A stretch of DNA of 64,000 bases from Streptomyces fodineus (GTDB lineage: Bacteria > Actinomycetota > Actinomycetes > Streptomycetales > Streptomycetaceae): NCBI RefSeq assembly GCF_001735805.1, contig NZ_CP017248.1, positions 4,216,001-4,280,000 on the forward strand, written 5' to 3'. Both the position numbers and the translations under genes were made by a program. How positions within the stretch are numbered: the first letter of the stretch is position 1; each line of letters opens with the position of its first letter. The notes beneath the pieces are model-generated. The model was not told the origin of the DNA. It saw only the letters and a program-made list of their open reading frames with translations, and searched no databases. This document shows, one piece after another, positions 39,613 through 46,874 of the stretch.

Positions 39613-39656
39613 ACGGGAGCCCCGTGATCTGCTCTCGCAGATCACGGGGCTCCCGT
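39613..39656. terminator. Terminator at the left border, original tRNA-Tyr terminator
   Basis: A 20-bp perfect stem (39613-39632 with 39637-39656, around GAGCCCCGTGATCTGC) encloses a TCTC loop. Before integration it would have lain just after tRNA-Tyr on the minus strand; it also ends the AhpD gene. A diverged copy is at 55292-55328. Confidence 0.85.
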
Positions 39657-39715
39657 TCCCGTGTGGCGGCGCCAGGATTCGAACCTGGGAAGGCTGAGCC
39701 GGCAGATTTACAGTC
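39655..39715. other. attL, 61-bp direct repeat with tRNA-Tyr 3' remnant
   Basis: These 61 bases are identical to 55332-55392. On the minus strand 39664-39715 hold the 3' part of tRNA-Tyr from the anticodon (GTA) through the variable arm, T-arm and acceptor strand. The 5' half is absent, so this copy is a non-functional tRNA fragment left by site-specific integration. Confidence 0.95.
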
Positions 39716-39863
39716 CCCTCAAGATCGCACCTCGAAAGCTGCTCTGACCTGCCGGTTTAGCCGGAGTCACCCCCGGATAGCGGTGTGTCGTCCACGTCTC
39801 GTCCTGATCATGAAAAATCCGTCCACGAATCGACCGGAGGAAGCGTGACCCATGGCCGCTACG

Positions 39864-39877
39864 CTGGTACGCACCAC
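39864..39877. promoter_or_regulatory. Operator-like palindrome before the GntR-Nudix gene
   Basis: CTGGTACGCACCAC matches the perfect palindrome CTGGTGCGCACCAG (42009 and 42033) at 12 of 14 positions. It lies 25 bp upstream of the ATG at 39902. This suggests autoregulation by the GntR domain. Confidence 0.55.
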
Positions 39878-39901
39878 GGCAGAACGGAGAGTGCTCCGGG
39901 G

Positions 39902-40690
39902 ATGGGACCGAAGACGACCAAGGTCTACGAGACGCTTCGCAAACGACTCGCCGACGGCGCGTATACCCCAGGCGAGAAGTTCCCCTCTGAACGCACACTG
40001 ACTGAGGAACTGGACATCGGGCGGACCGCGCTCCGGCAGGTGCTTGCCCGCCTTGTGACGGAGGGCGCGCTAGAAGTCCGGGGTCGGAGTTCGTACCGGG
40101 TACCGGGTGCGGTCAGCGTGAAGGCTCCGGACAGCTTGGAGCCGTGGCGCATCCACGGTGAGCGCGATCTTTACGACAACCAGTGGGTGAAGCTTCAACT
40201 CTGGGACGTGGAGCCGCCCGGTGTAGAGCGGTTTGAGCATCACGTCGTGAAGCTTCAGCATGTGGCCGTCACAGCCGTGGTTGATGCCCGGGACCGGGTG
40301 CTCATGATGTGGCGGTACCGATTCGTGCCGAAGCGTTTCGGATGGGAGCTCCCGGGCGGCATCGTGGACGAGGGCGAGGCACCGGAGGAAACGGCGCTGC
40401 GGGAAGTCGTCGAAGAGACAGGTTGGCGCCCGAAGAACATCGAGCACGTTGTCACCTATCAGCCCATGGTCGGCATGGTCGACTCGCCGCACGAGATCTT
40501 CGTAGCCCATGGAGCTGACAAGGTCGGAGAGCCGACCGACCTGGAAGAGGCCGGGCATATCGAGTGGGTTCCGCTCGCCGACATCCCAGGACTCATGGCC
40601 CGGGGGGAGCTACTGGGGTCCGGCACGCTGGTCGCGCTGCTTCACATCCTGGCGACCAGGGGCAAGCAGACGGTTACAGCCGCTCACTGA
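39902..40690 (+). CDS. GntR-Nudix fusion: repressor joined to a Pif-like immunity factor
   Basis: The 262-residue product has an N-terminal GntR winged helix (about residues 1-67: PGEKFPSERTLTEELDIGRT). It is fused to a Nudix hydrolase domain with a perfect Nudix box at about residues 152-174 (GIVDEGEAPEETALREVVEE, then TGW). In pSAM2 the GntR repressor KorSA and the Nudix protein Pif, which blocks redundant transfer, are separate proteins. Here both functions appear in one chain. A GTG at 39845 with GGAGG upstream is an alternative start. The 3' end overlaps the convergent XRE gene by 17 bp. Confidence 0.85.
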   Translation: MGPKTTKVYETLRKRLADGAYTPGEKFPSERTLTEELDIGRTALRQVLARLVTEGALEVRGRSSYRVPGAVSVKAPDSLEPWRIHGERDLYDNQWVKLQLWDVEPPGVERFEHHVVKLQHVAVTAVVDARDRVLMMWRYRFVPKRFGWELPGGIVDEGEAPEETALREVVEETGWRPKNIEHVVTYQPMVGMVDSPHEIFVAHGADKVGEPTDLEEAGHIEWVPLADIPGLMARGELLGSGTLVALLHILATRGKQTVTAAH

Positions 40691-41822
40691 GCAGGTCGAC
40701 GCGCCGGCGCTGCCGCACTGAACCGGTGCGGCTCGCCAGCAACCTGGCCTGTCGCAGATGGGTGTTCGCATCGTCGTATTCGGTCCTGGCAAGGTGCGCT
40801 TGTGCTAGGTCCGCGTGGAGTCCCGCGCGGGCACGCACAAAGGTCGGGTCCATCACCTCAAGGGCGTCATAGAGGCTGGTCACCGCTTCACCATCACCGA
40901 GCAGGGCGAGCACGTTGCCGCGCCATCGAGCAAGATGCCCGCCGTTCAGGAAGATGCTGAGCATGTCAGGGTCCCGATCCTCGGGGCCCGGTGGGATCAC
41001 GCCCACGGCCGCGTCCAGCGCACGCTGGGAGTCGTCCGCCATTCCGGCGTGCGCGCACAGTTCAGCTTCGGCCGCATGCAACCATGCCCGCAGTCGGGGC
41101 GACCCCGACTGGCCAAGGGTGCGCTGAGCGTCACGTACGAGATCGACCCCTAGCGTCGGCCGTCCGGCATCGCAGAGTACGTATGCCTGCTCCCCCATGG
41201 CGTGGGCCAGGTACATCGGGGCTTCCGCATCTCGTGCCGCGCTCTTCGCCAACTCGTAATGCCGCCAAGCTCGTTCGACTGCGCCGGAGTCAATCGCCTG
41301 CCACGCAGCGAGCGTGGACGCTCCAGCGAGCGCTAGCGCCACGGGCCGCCGCGCAGCAGGCAACACGGCAAAGTTCAGCGCGTCTTCGAGAGCGGCGAGA
41401 TGCCCTGTCATCTGGTCGATGAGGCCTGCGGCACCCCTCTCCCGATCCATGGTCCGGAGTAGTTCGGTCTGGGCGTTGAACGCCTCCACCATGGACGTGC
41501 TGACGCTGCTGGCGGAATCGATCCGGCTCAGCAAGTCGTCGTAACCGTCGGCCATTGGAAGCGTCGACTTCTCTGAAATCCCCCTCAGTTCGGCGTCCGT
41601 GACACCCAGGAGGTTGCGGAGGATTGCCGCGTAGCGGTCCGAGATCGAGCGCCGCCCGTTCTCCCACTCCGACACGTACACCCGCAGGCTCGCCGTTGAG
41701 GCTACGTCGGTGAGGTTCTGTCGGGCGTACTTCTCGATCTCACGGATGAGTCGTTCCTGAGACCAGCCGCGTGCAGTCCGCGCGTCTCGCAGTCCCGATC
41801 CTGCGCCCACAAGGCACCCCAT
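40674..41822 (-). CDS. XRE-family regulator with TPR-like sensor domain
   Basis: The 382-residue product has an N-terminal helix-turn-helix (about residues 8-80; LRDARTARGWSQERLI, then YVSEWENGRRSISDRYAAIL). A long all-alpha region follows with repeated Ala-rich helices (AWRHYELAKSAARDAEAPMY; FVRARAGLHADLAQAHLART) resembling tetratricopeptide repeats. Such proteins often respond to peptides or host state. It is divergent from the transfer/replication operon and converges with the GntR-Nudix gene. Confidence 0.88.
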   Translation of the reverse strand: MGCLVGAGSGLRDARTARGWSQERLIREIEKYARQNLTDVASTASLRVYVSEWENGRRSISDRYAAILRNLLGVTDAELRGISEKSTLPMADGYDDLLSRIDSASSVSTSMVEAFNAQTELLRTMDRERGAAGLIDQMTGHLAALEDALNFAVLPAARRPVALALAGASTLAAWQAIDSGAVERAWRHYELAKSAARDAEAPMYLAHAMGEQAYVLCDAGRPTLGVDLVRDAQRTLGQSGSPRLRAWLHAAEAELCAHAGMADDSQRALDAAVGVIPPGPEDRDPDMLSIFLNGGHLARWRGNVLALLGDGEAVTSLYDALEVMDPTFVRARAGLHADLAQAHLARTEYDDANTHLRQARLLASRTGSVRQRRRVDLLSERL

Positions 41823-42002
41823 TCGGCGTCGGCCCGATTGCTGCTAACCCATGGTGCCTCACATTGCCGCAGGTCAAAAGGGGTTAACACCAACCCTAAC
41901 TAGCCGTTCATGAACGTCAGTTGACTGCCGCAAGCACCCCTCCGGGCGGTCTCCTTGAGGTGCACCGCGAGGGGTCAACGCCACTCAATCCGGCGAACCA
42001 CC

Positions 42003-42046
42003 TTGACTCTGGTGCGCACCAGATGCAATCTACTGGTGCGCACCAG
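42003..42046 (+). promoter_or_regulatory. -35 element with paired operators for the transfer operon
   Basis: A TTGACT hexamer (42003-42008) abuts the first of two perfect 14-bp palindromes CTGGTGCGCACCAG (42009-42022, 42033-42046; 24 bp apart). A protein bound there would cover the -10 region; the best -10 after 17 bp is CAATCT, which is weak. A near-copy precedes the GntR-Nudix gene. Confidence 0.6.
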
Positions 42047-42375
42047 TTCACGGAGCTGGCTCCGGTTCGCGGTGCGTGTACTACCCGGCACCACCCTGCG
42101 GCCATCAGGCCGAAGGGGCGCGGCAGACACAGCCCGTCGGCTGTCAGACCCGGTGCGAACAACCTGGACAGCGGTCCACCAGCGCAGGGAGAACGAACTC
42201 CGCAGGCTGGTGAGTGCATTGGCACTGAGAGGGCGTACCGGAGGGGCAAGACGGCCCCGTTGAACGGCGTACCGATAGGACCGGGCGGCATGGATTCCCA
42301 GTGCCGTCACGAACGGACTAGGCACTTCCTCACGTTGGGCGTGAGAGCCGAAACGGGCGATGTCCAGGGAAAACC

Positions 42376-42409
42376 ACGGCCGCTGCGCTTCGAGCGCTCA
42401 CGCGGCCGT
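42376..42409 (+). terminator. Stem-loop upstream of the first small gene of the operon
   Basis: ACGGCCGC (42376-42383) pairs with GCGGCCGT (42402-42409), and GCGCT/AGCGC forms an inner stem. It could be a terminator or attenuator in the long leader of the operon. Confidence 0.5.
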
Positions 42410-42759
42410 CTTGCACTGCTTCACCCCTGTTGACCTCAACTGATGGGAAGTCCAGTGCACCGACGAAGACTGTGGGCGCCGCCGCGACGGATCGGCCGGC
42501 GGACGCCAGTACGTCATCCCGGTCCGTGAGCGGAACACGCGCTCGAGGCCAACCCGATCCCCTCTCTCTACCTGCCATCGCAGCGGTTAGCGCTGCGGCC
42601 GGTTGCCTCCCTCGCCCGTCCGGTCCCGCACTCGGTGCGGCGGTCGTACGGGCGGGGCGTGGGGAGCCGGATCGACCGACTTCAACGGCGCGCGGCTCCC
42701 GGGGTGCCTCCCGGGAGCCGCTGTTCGGGCCGTTCCACCATCCGAGGAGCAAACGACCC

Positions 42760-43020
42760 ATGAAGATTCTCTCCCTTCCCATGCCGTCCGCGATCGACTC
42801 GACCGAGCAGGACCAGGAACCGACGGCCGCGGAGCTGAACGCGATCGCTGCCGAGACGCCGCTGATCGAAGCGGAGGTGGAGCTGCTGGACGTGCGGATC
42901 GCACTGATGGACCGCACGCCGAGCGAGCTGGACAAGCGACGGCTGCGCAAGGCGCTGCACCGCGTACTGACCGCGCGGGCGGCGCTGGCCAACCGTGCCG
43001 TTTCTGGGGAGGCGGCATGA
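42760..43020 (+). CDS. DUF6284-like small AICE protein
   Basis: The 86-residue acidic helical protein has core LIEAEVELLDVRIALMDR and a basic C-terminal helix KRRLRKALHRVLTARAA. It resembles the DUF6284 proteins common at the start of actinomycete AICE operons; function is unknown. GAGGAG lies 10 bases upstream of the ATG. Its stop overlaps the next start as ATGA. Confidence 0.75.
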   Translation: MKILSLPMPSAIDSTEQDQEPTAAELNAIAAETPLIEAEVELLDVRIALMDRTPSELDKRRLRKALHRVLTARAALANRAVSGEAA

Positions 43021-43346
43021 GCGAGGGTCTGACCCTGGACGACCTGTCCGTGCCGCTGCGGGCAGTGCGCCTGCTCGCTGCGGACTTCGGGCACTTGCCG
43101 GCACCCGTGCTGGAGGTGACCGACATCTTCCCGAACCGGCTCAAGCTGCGCTTCCACGACGGCTTGGACACGTTCGAGTCGTGGCGTGCGGCGCTGGGCA
43201 TCGCTCCCGACGCCGTGACCCACGGCACGCAGAACGGCGGCGGCACGCGCGTCCTCCAGGCGTCCGTCGAGTACGCGGGCGCCACGCTGGAGCTGGTGGC
43301 CTTCGGCCAGATTCCCGCCTCGGGGTCGGACGGGGGTGCCGCGTGA
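43017..43346 (+). CDS. Hypothetical AICE protein
   Basis: The product is 109 residues and no family is recognised. It looks like a small alpha/beta domain (VLEVTDIFPNRLKLRFHDG; LQASVEYAGATLELVAFG) and is translationally coupled on both sides by 4-bp overlaps. Similar small proteins sit between DUF6284 and DUF2637 genes in other Streptomyces elements, by recollection. Confidence 0.75.
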   Translation: MSEGLTLDDLSVPLRAVRLLAADFGHLPAPVLEVTDIFPNRLKLRFHDGLDTFESWRAALGIAPDAVTHGTQNGGGTRVLQASVEYAGATLELVAFGQIPASGSDGGAA

Positions 43347-43876
43347 TCCGCATCGTCACCGCAGCGCGACTGCTGCGCATGAGCGCGGAAACCGAGCAGG
43401 CCCGCACTCGTGCCCGTGAGGTACAGGGACAGGCGGCTGCCGCCTGGTCCCGGCACGTGAGGGAGCTGTACGCCGTCACCGACCGCGCGGAGCGGGCCGA
43501 GACGGTCACGTCCGAGCTGGACGAGATCGTCGCTCGCGCGATGGAGGAGCTGTCCGCCGCACAGCAGGAACTGCTGCTGAAGGACATCGAGATTCGCCGA
43601 CTGCGCGAGGAGTTGCAGGCTGGGCCGGTGGAGGGGCAGACGCTGACGGTGCTGCTGCACTACGGCGAGCCGCACACCATCTACGCCTCCCGCGAGGACG
43701 CTTTCGCCGACACCGCCGCCCACGGCATGCCGGCGGACCACGTGTGGCAGCGCTGCGATGAACGCCCGGCCGCCGCGTTCACGTGGCGGTGTGAGGCGTT
43801 CATCTACAACGCCCCATCCAACGGTTTCCGCCGCGCTCACACGCCCGAGCCGAGGCCGGTGGAGGGGGCGGCATGA
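43343..43876 (+). CDS. Coiled-coil hypothetical AICE protein
   Basis: The 177-residue product starts at a GTG that overlaps the upstream stop (GTGA). Residues about 12-90 form a long charged helix with coiled-coil character (TVTSELDEIVARAMEELSAA; LLLKDIEIRRLREELQ). A small C-terminal domain with two cysteines follows (CDERPAAAFTWRCEAFIY). Function is unknown; position suggests a transfer accessory. Confidence 0.75.
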   Translation: MIRIVTAARLLRMSAETEQARTRAREVQGQAAAAWSRHVRELYAVTDRAERAETVTSELDEIVARAMEELSAAQQELLLKDIEIRRLREELQAGPVEGQTLTVLLHYGEPHTIYASREDAFADTAAHGMPADHVWQRCDERPAAAFTWRCEAFIYNAPSNGFRRAHTPEPRPVEGAA

Positions 43877-44880
43877 ACAGCGTTCAGACCCGTTCAGCAG
43901 AACGCGCCCTCTCAGGCGGCACCTGGCTGATCGTGTGCGGGGCGATGCTCTACTCCATCCTCACCGTCACGCCCCTGATGGCCAAGCACACGGCCGATCA
44001 GTGGGCCTGGACGGCGCCGATCCTGCCGCTCGTGGTGGACGCCGCGGTCGTCATCGTGGTCAAGCTCGATGACGTGCTGGCCCGCCTGGGCGGGCACGGC
44101 GGCCGATGGCCCATCACGCTGCGGTGGATGACCGGCCTGATGACGCTCGCGCTGAACACAGCCGACTCCGCGTTGAAAAAAGACCTGGTCGGCGTGGCTG
44201 TCCACGCGGTGGCACCGCTGCTGCTGATCGTCACCGCAGAGACTTCGCTGGCCTACCGGCGGGCGATCGCCGCGGCGGTGGCGCGGCTGGAGGAGCAGCG
44301 GCGTGCCGAGCGTGAGGCAGCCGAGCAGGTGGCACGCGAGCGTGAGGAGGACGCCCGCCGGCAGGCCCGCGAGGAACGCGAGCACGCCGCGATGTTGGCG
44401 CGTGAACAGCGTGAGCACGAGACGGCTTTGGCCCGTGAACAGGCCGAGCGGGAAGAGCGGCGCTGGCGCGAGGAACAGGAGCGTAAGGCCGCTGTGGGGA
44501 TGGCTGAGCGGGCCGAGCGTGAACGCCGTGAACGCGAGCGTGAACAGCGCGAGCGGGACCGTGAACACGCCGAGCGGGAAGCCAACGCCCGCCGTGCGCG
44601 TGAGCGCGCGGAGCGCGAGGCGCGTGAACGCCGTGAACAGGTCGAGCGTGAGGAGCGGGCCGAGCGTGAACGCGCCGCGCTGCTGGCGCGCGGCCCGGCC
44701 GCGGGCAAGCTGCCCGAGGGCGAGGCGCGCGCGATTGTGGCCGCCGCGTTCGGTGCGGAGCTCTCGGTGCGGTCCGCGGCGGAGCTGTGCGGCTGGTCGG
44801 TGGGCTGGGTCTCCGCCCGCTACGCCGAACACCGCGACCCGGACGCGGGCGGGGCTGAGTTGGCTATCGCGAGCCGCTGA
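43873..44880 (+). CDS. DUF2637 (SpdB-like) spread protein with charged helix and C-terminal HTH
   Basis: The 335-residue product has about four membrane helices in its first 120 residues (WLIVCGAMLYSILTVTPLMA; PILPLVVDAAVVIVVKLDD; AVAPLLLIVTAETSLAYRR). A long Arg/Glu-rich helix follows (about residues 135-285), then a helix-turn-helix-like end (SVRSAAELCGWSVGWVSARY). DUF2637 proteins accompany TraB in intramycelial plasmid spreading. The charged helix plus DNA-binding end could tether element DNA to the membrane; that is inference. Confidence 0.82.
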   Translation: MNSVQTRSAERALSGGTWLIVCGAMLYSILTVTPLMAKHTADQWAWTAPILPLVVDAAVVIVVKLDDVLARLGGHGGRWPITLRWMTGLMTLALNTADSALKKDLVGVAVHAVAPLLLIVTAETSLAYRRAIAAAVARLEEQRRAEREAAEQVAREREEDARRQAREEREHAAMLAREQREHETALAREQAEREERRWREEQERKAAVGMAERAERERREREREQRERDREHAEREANARRARERAEREARERREQVEREERAERERAALLARGPAAGKLPEGEARAIVAAAFGAELSVRSAAELCGWSVGWVSARYAEHRDPDAGGAELAIASR

Positions 44881-45218
44881 TGGCCGCCATCCCCGTCTAT
44901 CCCTGGCGGCTCGCCCCTGAGGGGCTGGCCACCCGCCGCCAGTTGCGCGAGAAGGGGCTTCGGCCGGGTGGTCAGGATGTGGCCGCCCAGTTGGAGCGTC
45001 CGCGGCGCCGGCGCGGGCCGCTGGTCGCCTACCTGTACTCGATCGAGCTGGCCAAGCCGGTCCGGCCGATGACGCCCGCCAAGTGGGCGTCCCTGGCCAA
45101 GGCGAACGCCGCCCGTCGCAGGTGCCCCGAGTGCGGCCGGGATGCCGGCTACGTCATCCCGCCCTCGCTCGGCACGTGCGTGACCTGCGCCTACCCCGAG
45201 GAACAGCGCGCCGCATAA
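44880..45218 (+). CDS. RRQRL-motif zinc-binding protein
   Basis: The 112-residue protein contains RRQLREKGLRPGGQDVAAQL (the RRQRL-type motif) and two CxxC pairs (CPEC and CVTC) for zinc. It occurs in many Streptomyces integrative elements next to the DUF2637 gene. The ATG overlaps the upstream stop (TGATG). Role unknown. Confidence 0.82.
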   Translation: MAAIPVYPWRLAPEGLATRRQLREKGLRPGGQDVAAQLERPRRRRGPLVAYLYSIELAKPVRPMTPAKWASLAKANAARRRCPECGRDAGYVIPPSLGTCVTCAYPEEQRAA

Positions 45219-45294
45219 GCCCTGTTGGCAGGCCCGGCCGGCAACTTTCCACGGCCCCGGCCGGGCCCTACTCCCCAAGAGGAGTGCACTCAGC

Positions 45295-46872
45295 ATGACG
45301 GAACTCAGCACCGAGCCGGTAGCCGTCGAGGCTGCCGCAACCGAGACTTCCCCACCCGCCCCCGCACCCACCGAGCAGACGCCGGCGGCGGCCGAGGTGG
45401 AGCACACGCCCGGCGGCTGGCCGGTCGTCCCCCTCGCCCTGTCCGGGGCGAACACCACCGTCGGCACGGTCGCCGCTGCCTCCCTGGCCGGCGGCCCCGT
45501 CGCCGCCCTCGTCGCCGCGACCGGCTTCGTGGTCCTGGGCACGTTCGCGGCGGCCCGTTCCCGCAACCCCGGCCCCCGGCGTGAGGCGCGGCGGGCCGCA
45601 GCGCGCGCCGCCGGCCGGGCCGCTGCCTCCCGCACCACGCCCCGCAGGCCAGGCGCCGGAGCAGGCAGCGCCGGGAGCCGTTCGGCTGCCTCCCGCATGG
45701 GCGGCATGGGTAATCGCTCTGGGCGAGTGCCTTCCCAACACCGACGCGGCTCCGGATCCCCCTTGCGGCACAGCACCACTGGCGCGGGCGGGAAGACGCG
45801 CACCGGCGCCGGTCACGGCTTGTCCGGCCGCGCAACTGGCGCTGTAGGCCGGGGCCTGGGCCGAGTGGGACAGGTCCGGAACCTGCGGACGCAGCAGGCT
45901 GCGGGCGGTTCGCGTGCGGACAAGCGGGCCGGTACTACCGCGGCGCGCCGTGCGGTCGCCGATGCCCGCCGCAACGCCCGCGCCAACACCACCACACGCC
46001 GTCCGGGCGACCGGGGTGGTGTGGGTCGCCGCATGCTCGCGGCTGCTGCCGGCCGGGTCCGCGCCGGGCGAGACAGGGCGGTCGCCCGTACCCGAGCCCG
46101 GCGGGATGCTCGCACCGGTGCCGCCGTCAACGCGCAGCGCGCCGCGGTACGCCGGGCACCGGCCCGCAGGGCGGCCCGGCAGGCGCTGAGGCGTTCCGCG
46201 GCCCGGTTCCACGGCCGCCGCCTGCTCGCCGCCCTGCTCGCCCTGCCCATCGGCCTGTTGGGCTGCCTGACCACCTGGATCGGACGCAAACTCAACATCC
46301 CCTGGCTGATGCACCCCGGCCGCCGCCTCTACCGGCGCCTGGCCCGCACGGCTGCCGAGCAGCGCGCGGAGCGCGACGAGGCAACCCGCCAGCAACTGCG
46401 GGAGCAGGAAGCTGCGGCCGATGCGGAGGCCGCCGAGGACGGCGCCGCCGGTATCGCCGATCGCGTCGAGCGGCCAGCCGCCGAAATCCCCGCCCATGCC
46501 ACACCCGAGGTGAGTGAAGGAGAGCACGTGTCCGGTTTCCGGTTCGAAGAGCACGCGGCCGAGATGGAGCAGGCCGCCAACTCCTACGACCCCGACGACT
46601 GCATGGAGATCCTGGCCATGGTCGAGGGACTGCCGGCCGCGCTGACCAGCGTGGCGAGCGTGATGCGGATCCTCGCGGAGCGCTCCGACAGTGAGTTCCC
46701 GCTGGAAAAGGAGATCGCCGACGGCTTCAACGACATCTTCGGCGCCCTGATGAGCGCGGTCGCGGTCGCCGAGGACATGGGCCCGCTGTTCCGGCAGGTC
46801 CACGCCCAGGACATCGCCCGGCACGAGGACCCGCGCAACGGCCACGAGGCTGAGAAGGGCTGGAACGTCTGA
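45295..46872 (+). CDS. Large basic membrane-associated AICE protein
   Basis: The 525-residue product has an acidic/proline-rich start and a hydrophobic segment (about residues 45-82). A very Arg/Ala/Gly-rich middle of more than 200 residues follows, then a second hydrophobic stretch (RRLLAALLALPIGLLGCLTT) and an acidic helical C-terminal domain. The composition suggests a membrane protein that binds DNA or cell-wall polymer, like some Spd proteins. GAGGAG lies 10 bases upstream. It is directly followed by the TraB-like gene. Confidence 0.75.
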   Translation: MTELSTEPVAVEAAATETSPPAPAPTEQTPAAAEVEHTPGGWPVVPLALSGANTTVGTVAAASLAGGPVAALVAATGFVVLGTFAAARSRNPGPRREARRAAARAAGRAAASRTTPRRPGAGAGSAGSRSAASRMGGMGNRSGRVPSQHRRGSGSPLRHSTTGAGGKTRTGAGHGLSGRATGAVGRGLGRVGQVRNLRTQQAAGGSRADKRAGTTAARRAVADARRNARANTTTRRPGDRGGVGRRMLAAAAGRVRAGRDRAVARTRARRDARTGAAVNAQRAAVRRAPARRAARQALRRSAARFHGRRLLAALLALPIGLLGCLTTWIGRKLNIPWLMHPGRRLYRRLARTAAEQRAERDEATRQQLREQEAAADAEAAEDGAAGIADRVERPAAEIPAHATPEVSEGEHVSGFRFEEHAAEMEQAANSYDPDDCMEILAMVEGLPAALTSVASVMRILAERSDSEFPLEKEIADGFNDIFGALMSAVAVAEDMGPLFRQVHAQDIARHEDPRNGHEAEKGWNV

Positions 46873-46874
46873 CC

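Larger units (their letters stand above)
41823..42759. promoter_or_regulatory. Control region between the XRE gene and the transfer/replication operon
   Basis: No gene is supported in these 937 bases. They hold a 12-bp palindrome CGTTCATGAACG (41905-41916) near the XRE start. Two perfect palindromes CTGGTGCGCACCAG follow (42009-42022 and 42033-42046), then a CTCACG/CGTGAG hairpin (42329-42345) and the stem-loop at 42376-42409. Promoters for both divergent units should lie here. Confidence 0.6.

Noticed and set aside
39664-39715. A second functional tRNA-Tyr
   Set aside because: The 5' half, including the acceptor 5' strand and D-arm, is missing. It is only the att remnant.
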